A stretch of DNA of 64,000 nucleotides from Mycolicibacterium sp. 018/SC-01/001 (GCF_007096635.1 NZ_VKAA01000004.1:186001-250000), one strand, 5' to 3'; numbered from the stretch's first letter, positions 26,094 through 35,271 are shown. Program-made: numbers and translations. The notes: generated by a model not told the origin, from the letters alone.

Positions 26094-28478
26094 TCAGGCC
26101 GGGATCGGCTCCTGCTGCGCATCGGATGCCAGCGTCGGGAGCTTGATCGTCATGCCCTCGACGGTGATCCGGCCCCACGAGTAGAAGTTCAGGAACTTGA
26201 TCGCCGAGGTCACGACCTGCACGGTCACCGACTGGCCCGGCTGCAGCGTGTGCGCCACGTCCTCGAGTGAGAACGTGACCTGGTGCGTGGCGCCGTCCAG
26301 CGTGACCGGGATCGGGGTGACCTGGGTGCCCAGCACGATTCCCGTCTTGTCGTCGACGATCTGCGCGTAGACGTGCTTGGCGTTGCCTTTACCGGAGTAG
26401 GTGAGCGTCAGCTCCGGCGCACCGACGATGTGCGTCAGCTCTTGCACCGGCGGCACTTTCAGATTGACCGCGTTCAACGCGGGGCCGCCGGAGGCGATGC
26501 CGAGCAGCGTCTGCAGCGGCCCGTGGAAGAGGATGCGGGGGTCGGGCCCGGAGCCGCCGAGGAAGGGGATGTATGGGATGGTCTTGGGCTTGTTCTCGGT
26601 CGCAACGATCGGTTCGCCGTTGTCCGCCGGGTACTTCTCGGAGCTGTACCAGACACCGTTCTGGTCCGTCCATTCGAATCCCGGCCCGGTCGAGACGTTT
26701 TCATCGCCCATGACGTAGTGGTTCAGCCAGTCCATCGTGCGGTCCAGGATCACCTCGCCCCGTTTGGGCTGGGTCAGGCAGGCGCCGTGACCGCCGCAGT
26801 ACCAGATCACCTTGGTGGTGGTGCCCGCATCGAGGAGCGCGGTCGCGTTGGCGTCAGCCTGGCTCAGGGGGAACAGGGTGTCGACGGTGCCCTGGATGAG
26901 CAGCGTCGGCGCGGTGATGTCCTTGATCTGATCGGCGAAGCCGAGACTTTCCACCAGGTCGATGTCGGACTGCTTCGCGATGCCGAAGAGCACACCCATG
27001 ACCGCGACGGGCAGGATGCGCGGATGCTCCCGGGCCAGCGTCAGCACGAGCACCGCCGGTAGCAACGTCCCCCACGCGCTGTTGACTGCTCCACGCGGGA
27101 AGAGCACGTCGACGAGATCGTTCCACGCGATCGTGGGAACGATGGCATCGACGCGATGATCGATTGCGGCCGTTGCCAATTGAATGCCGCCACCGTATGA
27201 CGCACCCACCATGCCGATGCGGGGGTCGTTCTCGCCGTCGAGCTTCACGTAGGGCAGCGTCGACAGGAAGCTGATGATGGACGACATGTCGCGTCCCTCG
27301 TAATCCGGGGAGTCGATCGTCAGGATCCCGCCGGAGCGCCACTCACCGCGCGGATCCCACGTCACCACGTTGTAACCGGCTTCGCGCAGCCGCCCGATGC
27401 CGATCACGTCGAAGGGCAACAGACTGTCTTTTTGAAGCGCCAGTGACGTCGATCCCGGCAGCCCCAGACCGGGACCGTCGAGCACCGTCGGCGCCTGTCC
27501 CAACTCGTCGAACGTCAGCGACGGCATCACGTTGACGAAGATCCTGGTTCCGTCGAACGAGGTCACCCAGTAGCTCTTCGGCTGGGGCGTCCCGGGCGGA
27601 TCGAAGCGATTGAGCGGGAAGCCGATGATCGGCTGCAGCGCGTCGCCGACGAGCGGAAGTGCGTGCAGCGCGCGGACAATCGGCGTGACGACGAACGTGC
27701 CCAGCACCGGGATCCGCTGCAGCCAGAACAGCGGCGGATGCACCTCCTCGACGGTCACACCCTCGGGGATCGGGTAGCTGTCGGCCTGGCTCGTGGTGGC
27801 CAGGGCGCTGCCGACGGCGTCCGGGGTCTCGGTGGTGACTTCCCGCCCGGCAGTCACGACCGACATCACCAACGAGGCCAATGCGGGCAGCGCGGGGTCG
27901 TCCCCCGCGTTGGCATCGGCACGCTTGGCCGCGATGCGGTCGAGCAGTGGTGTCAGCGTGCGAGCCGGCGGCTGCGCATCCGGCAGGGCCACCTCGGGTT
28001 CGTCGCCGACGGGTTCCGGCTTCTTGGGCCAGAAGGGCCGGTGCACGATCGCGGGCACGTCGGAGATCGCCGGCCCGGCGGGCGGTTCTGCGACATCGGG
28101 CTCTGTCACCGCCTCTTCCGCCTTCTCGGACAGTGTGCTGTCTGAACCCTTGCCGCCCCTGTTCGGGGATGCGGTCACCGACAACGTGTGCCGTTTGCGG
28201 ACGGGCCTGGTGTCCGCATCCGGCTTCTCACTGTCCGCATTCTGCGCCGCGGGTTTGCTGAACAGGGGCCGTCGGGTCTTCGACTCCTTGCGCGGCGCCT
28301 CGGACGCTGACGGGGCGTGAGACGTCTGCCCCGTCGACGCGCTCGACCCGCCGGTCGACGACCCGGAATCGGACCCCTCGTCGGCTGCCGCCACGCCTGC
28401 TCCGGCGAGCACCGCCGCTCCGATCCCGAGTGCTACCGCCAATCCGCCGACACGACCCACACACGACCCCGCACGCAT
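26094..28478 (-). CDS. Exported S15/CocE-like alpha/beta hydrolase with long low-complexity N-terminus, 794 aa
   Basis: The signal-like N-terminus SCVGRVGGLAVALGIGAAVL (5-24) ends in AAAD. It closely matches that of the PQQ/glucose-dehydrogenase-like protein at 56786. Residues of about 33-240 are Ser/Pro/Ala-rich and probably disordered, perhaps spanning the cell wall. The hydrolase core begins near 300. It includes YNVVTWDPRGEWRSGG (about 369-384), nucleophile elbow GASYGG (425-430; Ser427), LIQGTVDTLFPLSQA with the acid Asp, and YCGGHGACL with the His. The C-terminus (about 690-794) is beta-rich like the jelly-roll of X-Pro dipeptidyl peptidases. It likely cleaves an ester or peptide at the envelope. 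The start is the ATG at 28478. Confidence 0.85.
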   Translation of the reverse strand: MRAGSCVGRVGGLAVALGIGAAVLAGAGVAAADEGSDSGSSTGGSSASTGQTSHAPSASEAPRKESKTRRPLFSKPAAQNADSEKPDADTRPVRKRHTLSVTASPNRGGKGSDSTLSEKAEEAVTEPDVAEPPAGPAISDVPAIVHRPFWPKKPEPVGDEPEVALPDAQPPARTLTPLLDRIAAKRADANAGDDPALPALASLVMSVVTAGREVTTETPDAVGSALATTSQADSYPIPEGVTVEEVHPPLFWLQRIPVLGTFVVTPIVRALHALPLVGDALQPIIGFPLNRFDPPGTPQPKSYWVTSFDGTRIFVNVMPSLTFDELGQAPTVLDGPGLGLPGSTSLALQKDSLLPFDVIGIGRLREAGYNVVTWDPRGEWRSGGILTIDSPDYEGRDMSSIISFLSTLPYVKLDGENDPRIGMVGASYGGGIQLATAAIDHRVDAIVPTIAWNDLVDVLFPRGAVNSAWGTLLPAVLVLTLAREHPRILPVAVMGVLFGIAKQSDIDLVESLGFADQIKDITAPTLLIQGTVDTLFPLSQADANATALLDAGTTTKVIWYCGGHGACLTQPKRGEVILDRTMDWLNHYVMGDENVSTGPGFEWTDQNGVWYSSEKYPADNGEPIVATENKPKTIPYIPFLGGSGPDPRILFHGPLQTLLGIASGGPALNAVNLKVPPVQELTHIVGAPELTLTYSGKGNAKHVYAQIVDDKTGIVLGTQVTPIPVTLDGATHQVTFSLEDVAHTLQPGQSVTVQVVTSAIKFLNFYSWGRITVEGMTIKLPTLASDAQQEPIPA

Positions 28479-28743
28479 GGGTCAGTCTTACCGTGCCCGG
28501 TGCGAGCCATGGGGCGGTTTCGGCGGTTTCTTACCGATGAGTCAGATCGGCATTCTCCGACCACGAAGTCCGACGCGATTCGCGAATTCTGCGACGGATA
28601 CCGCGCGCGTCCCCCGATGGAGGGCATCACCTCCGTACAGTCGAAGACCACACCCATCTGGGCACTGTCATGGAGGTCCACTCCGCACGAGGTCGTATTC
28701 CAGCGGCTCATCCACCAAAGACATCGAGGCCTGAGGGGCTGCC

Positions 28744-30378
28744 GTGAGCCAGTTCACCGAAACCATGTACGACAACGCCCGCCGGAGCCGACGCTCCTTC
28801 ATCACCGGCGAACCCACGGCACCGCTTCGCCAGACGTGGTCGCAGGTGCACGACCGGGCGGCACGGATCGCCGGCGGACTCGCCGCTGCCGGCGTGGGGC
28901 CCGGGGACGCGGTCGCAGTCCTCGCCGGCGCCCCGGTCGAGATCGCCCCGACGGCGCAGGGCGCCTGGTTGCGTGGCGCCAGCGTGACGATGCTGCACCA
29001 GCCGACACCGCGCACCGACCTCGCCCGGTGGGCGGACGAGACGACGACCGTCATCCGCATGCTGGCGGCCAGAGCCGTCATCGTCTCCGAACCGTTTCTC
29101 GCCGCGATTCCCGTCCTGGCCGGTCTCGGCCTCACCGTCGTGACGATCGACGAACTCCTCACGCACGCGCCCGTGCGCCCGGTCGCCACCGGCGACGGTG
29201 ACGTTGCGCTGTTGCAGCTGACGTCCGGCTCGACCGGCTCGCCGAAGGCAGTCCAGATCACGCATGCCAACATCGTGGCCAACGCCGACGCGATGACCGC
29301 CGGCTGCGACTTCGATCTGGACACCGACGTGATCGTCAGCTGGCTGCCGTGCTTTCACGACATGGGCATGACCGGATACCTGACGGTGCCGATGTACTTC
29401 GGCGCAGAGCTGGTCAAGGTCACACCGATGGACTTCCTCGAGGACGCGCTGCTGTGGCCGCGCCTCATCGACAAGTACCGGGGAACGATGACGGCGGCGC
29501 CCAACTTCGCGTATACGTTGCTGGCCAAGCGATTACGACGTCAGGCACGCCCGGGAGAATACGACCTGTCGTCGCTGCGATGGGCGTTGTCGGGCGCCGA
29601 ACAGGTGGACCCTCTCGACGTGGAAGATCTCTGCGAGGCCGGAGCTCCCTTCGGGCTGCGGCCGGAAGCCATCATCCCCGCCTACGGTATGGCCGAGACG
29701 ACGGTCGCCGTGTCGTTCTCCGAGTGTGGCGGTGGCATGGTGGTCGACGAGGTCGACGCCAACCTGCTGGCTGCGCTGCACCGCGCCGTTCCGGCCACGA
29801 AAGGGCCTACGCGCCAGCTGGTTTCACTGGGTCGACCACTGGAAGGGATGGACATCCGCGTGGTCGACGAGGACGGTGCGGAACTGGCCGCGCGCGGCGT
29901 GGGTGTCATCGAGGTTCGCGGCGCTGCGGTCAGCGGCGGCTACACGACCGTCGCCGGATTCATCGCCGCCCAGGACGATCTCGGCTGGTACGACACGGGC
30001 GACCTGGGATACCTCACCGAAACCGGAGAGATCGTGGTGTGCGGACGTCTCAAGGACGTGATCATCATGGCCGGACGCAACATCTACCCCACCGACATCG
30101 AACGCGCCGCCGCTCGCGTCGACGGGGTCCGCGCCGGTTGCGCGGTGGCGGTGCGACTCGACGCGGGACTGACCCGCGAGACCTTCGCAGTTGCCGTGGA
30201 GTGCAAGGACTTTGACGACGAGGATCAGGTTCGTCGACTGGAGCGCCAAGTCGCGCACGAAGTGTTCGCAGAGGTGGACGTGCGGCCGCGCAGCGTCGTG
30301 GTCCTCGCCCCGGGGATGATCCCCAAGACGGCGTCGGGGAAGTTGAGGCGGACACACGCGCTGGCCCTGGTCAGCTAG
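28744..30378 (+). CDS. Fatty-acyl-AMP ligase-like adenylate-forming enzyme (FadD/FAAL type), 544 aa
   Basis: Adenylation motifs are complete: [21 protein letters not shown] (about 154-174), AYGMAETT (about 315), [10 protein letters not shown] (about 414) and [16 protein letters not shown] (about 431-446), with the catalytic Lys in [11 protein letters not shown] near the C-terminus. The segment [19 protein letters not shown] (about 200-218) has the FHDMG signature that I associate with fatty-acyl-AMP ligases rather than acyl-CoA ligases. FAALs load fatty acids on acyl carrier domains of polyketide synthases. No PKS or ACP gene is nearby, so the acceptor is unknown. The start is the GTG at 28744, and the gene converges with the cold-shock gene at a strong terminator. 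Confidence 0.85.
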   Translation: MSQFTETMYDNARRSRRSFITGEPTAPLRQTWSQVHDRAARIAGGLAAAGVGPGDAVAVLAGAPVEIAPTAQGAWLRGASVTMLHQPTPRTDLARWADETTTVIRMLAARAVIVSEPFLAAIPVLAGLGLTVVTIDELLTHAPVRPVATGDGDVALLQLTSGSTGSPKAVQITHANIVANADAMTAGCDFDLDTDVIVSWLPCFHDMGMTGYLTVPMYFGAELVKVTPMDFLEDALLWPRLIDKYRGTMTAAPNFAYTLLAKRLRRQARPGEYDLSSLRWALSGAEQVDPLDVEDLCEAGAPFGLRPEAIIPAYGMAETTVAVSFSECGGGMVVDEVDANLLAALHRAVPATKGPTRQLVSLGRPLEGMDIRVVDEDGAELAARGVGVIEVRGAAVSGGYTTVAGFIAAQDDLGWYDTGDLGYLTETGEIVVCGRLKDVIIMAGRNIYPTDIERAAARVDGVRAGCAVAVRLDAGLTRETFAVAVECKDFDDEDQVRRLERQVAHEVFAEVDVRPRSVVVLAPGMIPKTASGKLRRTHALALVS

Positions 30379-30398
30379 GGCAGTCCGCAGAGACAAAA

Positions 30399-30429
30399 GT
30401 GGGCTGGTGAGTGTCACTCACCAGCCCAC
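30399..30429. terminator. Perfect bidirectional terminator hairpin
   Basis: Two perfectly complementary 15-bp arms flank one central base: GTGGGCTGGTGAGTG (30399-30413) and CACTCACCAGCCCAC (30415-30429). The hairpin sits in the 69-bp gap between the convergent FAAL-like gene and the cold-shock gene. There is only a short A-tract (CAAAA) on one side and AATC-like sequence on the other, as is common for actinobacterial hairpin terminators without long U-tracts. Confidence 0.85.
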
Positions 30430-30447
30430 GATCGAAAGCTCGTGCCG

Positions 30448-30651
30448 CTAGACAGCCGTCACATTGACGGCCTGCGGACCCTTGTTTCCTTGCTCGACGT
30501 CGAACTCGACGCGCTGATTCTCTTCGAGCGTGCGGTAACCGCCGCCGGAGATCGCGGAGTAGTGGACGAATACGTCCTCTGCGCCGCCGTCGGGGGCGAT
30601 GAAGCCGAAGCCCTTATCGCCGTTGAACCACTTCACAGTTCCCTGTGCCAT
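30448..30651 (-). CDS. Cold-shock protein, CspA family, 67 aa
   Basis: The protein begins [18 protein letters not shown], with the RNP1-like KGFGFI and RNP2-like VFVHYSAI motifs that bind single-stranded RNA and DNA. The C-terminal [13 protein letters not shown] is typical. The length equals the canonical CspA family. It acts as an RNA chaperone in the cytoplasm. An 80-bp leader separates it from the DUF5994 gene upstream, enough for a cold-responsive 5' UTR, although no structure could be verified. Confidence 0.95.
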   Translation of the reverse strand: MAQGTVKWFNGDKGFGFIAPDGGAEDVFVHYSAISGGGYRTLEENQRVEFDVEQGNKGPQAVNVTAV

Positions 30652-30731
30652 ACTTTTTCAACTTCTCTCATGGGATGAAACGCCAGATCGGCGTCCCGCC
30701 TCACGGTAGCACGTACACGAGCGCGGCCACG

Positions 30732-31217
30732 TCACGAAGTTCCGGACCCGTTCCAGGTGGTGCTCTCGGCCCGGGCGAGACCGACCACGAGGCAAGCTGT
30801 TTCGTAGGCGCGCTCGTGCGTCGAGCCGGCAACTGCGGGGAGACCGGCGGCAGCCCGCAGCACCATGGACCCCAGCGTCTGGGACGTCATGCTCGGGACC
30901 ACAAGTAATTTCACCCCGGCATCGCGACCCACGATGGACATCAACCTCGGTCGACGGTGATGACCTCCGGGAGACGCCATTCGCGACCCCGTGGCAATGG
31001 TTTCCAGATCCATCTGCCCTTCGGTCGGGGACCAATTGATCTGCATGCTGACCACTTCGCCGAGTGCGCGGTGCAGCGCCCCGATCAGGTCCGGGAGTTC
31101 AGCCGCGATCGCCGACGAGTGGGGCCACCACGCACCGTCGATGACTCCGCCGCGCTGGGGTGCCAGGGTGACCCGAACCGGCTTGGCCGCGCGACGGGCG
31201 CGCGGTATGCCGTTCAC
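30732..31217 (-). CDS. DUF5994 family protein, 161 aa
   Basis: The protein matches, from memory, the mycobacterial DUF5994 pattern: VRVTLAPQRGGVIDGAWWP (about 14-32), a central LPDLIGALHRALGEV helix, and LLVVPSMTSQTLGSMVLRAA (about 104-123) before an Ala-rich end. The function of the family is unknown. The start is the GTG at 31217, overlapping the stop of a small upstream frame (GTGA). Such genes often occur in multiple copies in mycobacteria. Nothing in the sequence suggests export or catalysis. Confidence 0.75.
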   Translation of the reverse strand: MNGIPRARRAAKPVRVTLAPQRGGVIDGAWWPHSSAIAAELPDLIGALHRALGEVVSMQINWSPTEGQMDLETIATGSRMASPGGHHRRPRLMSIVGRDAGVKLLVVPSMTSQTLGSMVLRAAAGLPAVAGSTHERAYETACLVVGLARAESTTWNGSGTS

Positions 31218-31354
31218 CGGTGGGGCGAATCAGCAGATTGCGACCGCGGCGGCAGATCAGAAAAGACAGGGGCCTGCACCGGCTCGTCGGAAGACGAGAC
31301 CGGGGCCACGTCCTGCGGCATCTGGCGGTGGGAAAACAGTTCAGACGAATCCAT
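31214..31354 (-). CDS. Possible small protein, 46 aa, coupled to the DUF5994 gene
   Basis: The frame MDSSELFSHRQMPQDVAPVS starts at the ATG at 31354, behind TCGAGGACGTGCTC, a good ribosome site. It ends in a TGA that overlaps the GTG of the DUF5994 gene. The peptide is acidic and Pro/Ser-rich with no domain. It could be a true small protein or a translated leader that sets DUF5994 expression. The frame is open further upstream (to 31405), but without a comparable ribosome site. Confidence 0.4.
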   Translation of the reverse strand: MDSSELFSHRQMPQDVAPVSSSDEPVQAPVFSDLPPRSQSADSPHR

Positions 31355-31511
31355 GAGCACGTCCTCGATTGATGGGGAGAGTTGAACGCACATCCGCGAG
31401 CGCATCGATCGCTTCGCAGGCTGAGCAACCCTCGTCCCGACGATACACGGCCGGTGGGGTCACCGAGATCACAGCCTCGTTGCGCATATCCGACGACGAA
31501 TCGGGCACTGA

Positions 31512-31535
31512 TGAACAAATCCCAGATCTTGTTCA
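31512..31535. promoter_or_regulatory. 24-bp inverted repeat operator before the MMPL gene
   Basis: TGAACAA (31512-31518) and TTGTTCA (31529-31535) are perfect 7-bp arms around a 10-bp spacer, ending 19 bp before the MMPL start codon. The size and position are those of a TetR-type operator overlapping the promoter or leader. No TetR gene lies next to it, so the repressor would be encoded elsewhere. Confidence 0.55.
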
Positions 31536-31554
31536 CTACCTGACGGAGAGATCG

Positions 31555-33747
31555 ATGTCGCGCTACCTGTTCGCTCTCGGCGGTTTCAGCTTCCGCCGAC
31601 GCCGGTTGGTACTCGGTACCTGGCTGGCCATCCTGATCGGTGTCGCGCTCGCGTTCCCCGGCATGCGCGGCGAACCCTCGGACAACTTCACTATCCCGGG
31701 CACTGAATCGCAGCGAGCCGTCGAACAGTTGCAGCAGCGTCTGCCCGCCTTCGCGGGCGCGCAGACGCAGGTCACGATTGCCGCGCCTGAGAGCAGCACG
31801 CTGACCGACCCCACACTCGCGCAGACCGTCGACCAGGCGTTTTCGGCGCTGACCCGCGATCCTGACATCGCCGCCGCCGCCGGTCCCGCACAGACCCGCC
31901 AGATCTCGCCCGACGGCCAGGTGGGGCTGGGCACCGTGCAGTGGAAGGCGCCCATCGGCGAGGTGACGGACGCGTCGCTGAGCGAACTCGACGCGGCGAT
32001 GAAACCCGTCCAGGACGCGGGCATCCGCGTCGAATACGCGGGCAGCGTCTTTCCCGGTTACAAGGTCGACGTTCCGCATCTACCCGAGATCATCGGCATC
32101 GCGGTCGCGTTCCTCATCCTGCTGGTCACGTTCGGCGCGGTGGTCGCCGCGGGACTGCCGATCCTGACCGCCAGCATCGGGGTCGGCATCGGCGCGCTCG
32201 GGATCTTCGTCGTTGCCGCGTTCGTGGACATGCCTTCGGCGTCGCTGTCGCTGGCACTGATGCTGGGCCTGTCATGCGGTATCGACTATGCGCTGTTCAT
32301 CCTCAACCGCTACCGCACCAACCTGCTCCTGCTGATGCCGAGGCAGGAGGCGGCCGCGCTGGCCGTGGGGACCGCCGGCGGGTCGGTCGTGTTCGCCGCG
32401 CTGACCGTGATCATCGCGCTGTGCGGCCTGGCGATCGTCGGCATTCCGTTCCTGACCTACATGGGTGTGGCAGCCGCGGTGTCCGTGCTGATCGCCATGC
32501 TCATCGCGCTGACGCTGCTGCCGGCGCTGTTCGGCTTCGCGGGCGCGAAGGTGGCCGCCTTCATCGAACCCCCGCTGCAGCCCGGCCGGCCGAAGCTGGT
32601 CGCGCAGGTCGCGGCCTACACACCGCACCGCACGCTGGGCGCCCGGTGGGCGCGATTCGTCGTGCGATTCCGCACACCGCTGCTCGTCGTCGGCACCGCG
32701 GCGCTGGTCGTCATCGGCCTGCCCTCGCTCGGCCTGCACCTCGGCCTGCCCAGCGGAGCATCCCAGCCGGAGTCCAACACCTCTCGGCAGGCCTACGACC
32801 TGACGGCCGAACACCTCGGCGCCGGCTTCAACGGACCGCTGCTGGTCGTTGCCGACCTGACGCGGGCCACCGACCCGAACGCAGCCGCCACGCTGGCGGC
32901 CAACATCGGCCGCGAGGACGGAGTGGCACTGGCTGCTCCCGCGGGCGGCGACGCCCGCACGGCCATCATCGGGGTCATCCCGACGAGCGGCCCCAACGAC
33001 ACCGCGACCGCGGATCTCGTCACCGAGATCCGTGCCGACCGCGAGGCGATCGAGGCCGGTACCGGGGCGACGTTCCTGGTGGGTGGCACGACAGCGTCCA
33101 ACATCGACACGTCGGCCAAGCTGGCCGGCGCGCTGCCGGTCTTCCTCGTCGTGGTCGTCGGGTTGGCGTTCGTCCTGCTGACCGTCGCGTTCCGCGCCGC
33201 GTTGGTCCCGCTGACCTCGATCGTCGGCTTCCTGCTGTCGATCTTCGCGGCGCTGGGCGTCCAGGTTGCGGTGTTCCAGTGGGGCTGGGGCGCAGCACTT
33301 CTCGGTATCACACCGGGAGAGACCATCAGCTTCCTGCCGATCATCGTGCTGGCCATCGTCTTCGGGTTGTCCAGTGACTACGAAGTGTTCGTGGTGTCGA
33401 GGATCAAGGAGGAGCTGGCGCACTCCGGCGACGCGCTGACCGCGGTCCGGCTCGGCGTCGGGTTGTCGGCGCGCGTGGTGACGGCTGCCGCGTTGATCAT
33501 GTTCGGCGTGTTCATCGCGTTCGTCGCGGGGAGCGATCCGATCATCAAGTCCGTCGGTCTGACGCTGGCCGTCGGCGTGTTCCTCGACGCGTTCGTCGTG
33601 CGCCTGACGTTGATCCCGGCGGTGATGGCAATGCTCGGGGACCGCATGTGGAAGCGCTCGCCCTGGTTCGACAGGATCGTGCCGGATCTCGACATCGAGG
33701 GAAGTTCCTTGGAAGCCAAGCACTCTCCGCCGGTACCGGTGTCTTGA
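31555..33747 (+). CDS. MMPL/RND-family membrane transporter, 730 aa
   Basis: I start at the ATG at 31555 (MSRYLFALGGFSFRRRRLVLG), behind GGAG; a longer frame covers the divergent gene and the operator. The protein has the two-half MMPL layout: a first transmembrane helix at about 16-35, a periplasmic domain, five helices at about 180-350, a second single helix near 375, a second periplasmic domain, and a last helix bundle of about 520-690. Conserved polar motifs include GLSCGIDYALFILNRYR in the first half and FGLSSDYEVFVVSRIKEE in the second; their Asp/Tyr residues carry protons. Members export lipids or drugs. The substrate is not evident, and no lipid-synthesis gene is adjacent. Confidence 0.9.
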   Translation: MSRYLFALGGFSFRRRRLVLGTWLAILIGVALAFPGMRGEPSDNFTIPGTESQRAVEQLQQRLPAFAGAQTQVTIAAPESSTLTDPTLAQTVDQAFSALTRDPDIAAAAGPAQTRQISPDGQVGLGTVQWKAPIGEVTDASLSELDAAMKPVQDAGIRVEYAGSVFPGYKVDVPHLPEIIGIAVAFLILLVTFGAVVAAGLPILTASIGVGIGALGIFVVAAFVDMPSASLSLALMLGLSCGIDYALFILNRYRTNLLLLMPRQEAAALAVGTAGGSVVFAALTVIIALCGLAIVGIPFLTYMGVAAAVSVLIAMLIALTLLPALFGFAGAKVAAFIEPPLQPGRPKLVAQVAAYTPHRTLGARWARFVVRFRTPLLVVGTAALVVIGLPSLGLHLGLPSGASQPESNTSRQAYDLTAEHLGAGFNGPLLVVADLTRATDPNAAATLAANIGREDGVALAAPAGGDARTAIIGVIPTSGPNDTATADLVTEIRADREAIEAGTGATFLVGGTTASNIDTSAKLAGALPVFLVVVVGLAFVLLTVAFRAALVPLTSIVGFLLSIFAALGVQVAVFQWGWGAALLGITPGETISFLPIIVLAIVFGLSSDYEVFVVSRIKEELAHSGDALTAVRLGVGLSARVVTAAALIMFGVFIAFVAGSDPIIKSVGLTLAVGVFLDAFVVRLTLIPAVMAMLGDRMWKRSPWFDRIVPDLDIEGSSLEAKHSPPVPVS

Positions 33748-33752
33748 TCGAC

Positions 33753-33986
33753 TCAGATCTGGATGATCAACACAATCGCGACTGCGGCGAAGAGCGCGAC
33801 GAACACCACGATGGCGGCGATCCCTACGATTGCGCGGGGGTTGAGATTCCGGCCCGCCGTCGGATCGGGATTCTTGCTCGCCGATGTCTGCGCCGACTGG
33901 GGGGAGATCTCACCCGGGGGGACACCCCCAGCGCGCTCCTCGCTGGGGGTGTCCACGGGGTCGGGATCCGGTGGCAGCGCAGTCAC
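33753..33986 (-). CDS. DUF6480-like small membrane protein, 77 aa
   Basis: An N-terminal Pro/Asp-rich region (PPDPDPVDTPSEERAGGVPPGE, near residues 5-25) and one C-terminal transmembrane helix (about 51-75, AIVGIAAIVVFVALFAAVA) match the DUF6480 pattern as I recall it. The function is unknown. The start is a GTG at 33986 that overlaps the stop of the coiled-coil gene (GTGA). It is the last gene of a three-gene coupled operon with a CsbD-like first gene, so a general stress role is plausible. Confidence 0.75.
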   Translation of the reverse strand: MTALPPDPDPVDTPSEERAGGVPPGEISPQSAQTSASKNPDPTAGRNLNPRAIVGIAAIVVFVALFAAVAIVLIIQI

Positions 33987-34651
33987 GGCAAGGTTCCTCG
34001 CCGCTCCTGCTCACTGTCGCTCAGATCCTCGAGCCGATCGGCCCGGGCTCGTGCTTGCGTCGCGGCTCGCCGCTTCGCCACGGCGTCGTCGTGTTCGACA
34101 TCGGCGACATCGGTCACCGCCTTTTCGGCGGCCTTGCTCCGGTTCTGTGCACTGCGCTTGGTCTTTTCCGCCGCGGCAACGCTCTGATCCGCCGATTCCG
34201 CGATCTGACGCTTCACCTCCGCGGTGCGCTGCGCAGCCTGACGCGTGGCCTGTTGCTTCTCGCGCTCGGCGTCCTCGCGGGCCGAAGCGGCGCGCTGAGC
34301 GGCTTCGTCATGTGCCTGTTTCGGCGCGGCCGCGACCTGTTCCCGCTTGCGGGAGAGTTGATCCTGGGCCTGCTGTCTCTTCTCCTCAGCAACCTGCTCC
34401 AGGCGGACCGCTTCACCCAGGGCGGCGGCGCGCTGAACGCGGGTGATCCCGCTCTCTTCGAGAGCCGCGTCCCTCAGGGCATTTCCGGCAGCTGCGTCGA
34501 GTGCACCGAGCGCGCGCTCATACATGAGTCGGCCCGGTGCGTCGTCAGGCCATCGTGCCATCAGCCGGTCCTCGACCAGCTGCACCGGCGTTCGCGCCAG
34601 CCGATACTGGAATCGCAGCACGGCGAGGGGGATGTCGACCAGATTCATCAC
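33983..34651 (-). CDS. Ala/Arg/Glu-rich coiled-coil protein, 222 aa
   Basis: The N-terminus NLVDIPLAVLRFQYRLARTPVQL (3-25) is amphipathic and could associate with membrane. Residues of about 75-220 form a long charged heptad-like helix rich in Ala, Gln, Arg and Glu. In mycobacteria such proteins are sometimes annotated IF2-like only because of composition, and I see no translation-factor domain. The start is the GTG at 34651 or the adjacent ATG at 34648; both overlap the stop of the CsbD-like gene. It is the middle gene of the stress-type operon and may have a structural or desiccation-related role. Confidence 0.75.
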   Translation of the reverse strand: MMNLVDIPLAVLRFQYRLARTPVQLVEDRLMARWPDDAPGRLMYERALGALDAAAGNALRDAALEESGITRVQRAAALGEAVRLEQVAEEKRQQAQDQLSRKREQVAAAPKQAHDEAAQRAASAREDAEREKQQATRQAAQRTAEVKRQIAESADQSVAAAEKTKRSAQNRSKAAEKAVTDVADVEHDDAVAKRRAATQARARADRLEDLSDSEQERRGTLP

Positions 34652-35202
34652 GACTCCTCAGGCGTGACATCGGTGGATTCGGCTCGGCGCCGCAGCCTGT
34701 CGGCCTGGGCTTCGATGCGCTCTGCGTCGCCGATCTCCTCGCGGTGATGGGCGACAGCCGCCTGGTACTCGGTGTGGGCTGCCGCCACATGCTGCCGTTC
34801 CCGCTCGGCTGCCCGTAACGCCTCGCTCTGCGCCCCGGCTTCAGCCTGTGCCCGCGATTGCGCCGCGTAGCGCGCACCGGCCTGCTCGGCGGCCGTGCGC
34901 TGCGCCGCCTCGCCTGCGCGCACGGACGACTTCGCCTCAGCCGCAGACACTTCGGCGCGTGCGCGTTCCTCAGCGCCGTCGCGTCGCGCCTCCCTGGCGA
35001 TGTCCCGCGCCTCAGCATCCTTCGCATCTGCTTCGGCGTCGATGCGGCTGGCCTGACGGCGTTGCCCGGCCTCGGCCTGTTCCAGCTGGCCCTCCGCGGT
35101 CAGCGAGTCATTGCCCGTCACCGCGCCCGCCACTTCCTTGGCCTTGCCCTTCACAGAATCCACAAAGCTCTTCCGCGTCTGGGCGGCGTTGTCGTCGGTC
35201 AT
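34648..35202 (-). CDS. CsbD-like protein with a coiled-coil extension, 184 aa
   Basis: The N-terminal 45 residues contain the CsbD signature (SVKGKAKEVAGAVTGNDSL then TAEGQLEQAEG). CsbD proteins are general-stress proteins of unknown mechanism. Residues of about 48-184 are a long Ala/Glu/Arg coiled coil, about three times the length of a plain CsbD protein. The start is the ATG at 35202 behind GAAGGAGGCGGG. It is the first gene of a coupled three-gene operon and follows a possible sigma-F-type promoter. Confidence 0.75.
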   Translation of the reverse strand: MTDDNAAQTRKSFVDSVKGKAKEVAGAVTGNDSLTAEGQLEQAEAGQRRQASRIDAEADAKDAEARDIAREARRDGAEERARAEVSAAEAKSSVRAGEAAQRTAAEQAGARYAAQSRAQAEAGAQSEALRAAERERQHVAAAHTEYQAAVAHHREEIGDAERIEAQADRLRRRAESTDVTPEES

Positions 35203-35225
35203 CCCGCCTCCTTCAGGGAGGGGGC

Positions 35226-35250
35226 TACCCGGGCTGATCCGATCTACACC
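35226..35250 (-). promoter_or_regulatory. Possible sigma-F-type promoter of the CsbD operon
   Basis: On the minus strand, GGTGT (35250-35246), a 15-bp spacer and GGGTA (35230-35226) resemble the mycobacterial sigma-F consensus GGTTT-N15-17-GGGTA, with one mismatch in the -35 element. The -10 ends 23 bp before the start codon of the CsbD-like gene. CsbD belongs to the sigma-B regulon in Bacillus, which makes the assignment attractive but unproven. Confidence 0.4.
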
Positions 35251-35271
35251 GTCGACTCACGTGCCGACATC

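Noticed and set aside
32272..33723. A 483-codon minus-strand frame opposite the MMPL gene.
   Set aside because: It is a GC-skew shadow rich in Asp, Arg, Gln and His; the plus strand encodes a complete transporter.
34000..35200. The repetitive Ala/Glu/Arg coding region as a DNA repeat array.
   Set aside because: The periodicity is at the amino-acid level of coiled coils; I see no exact DNA repeat units.
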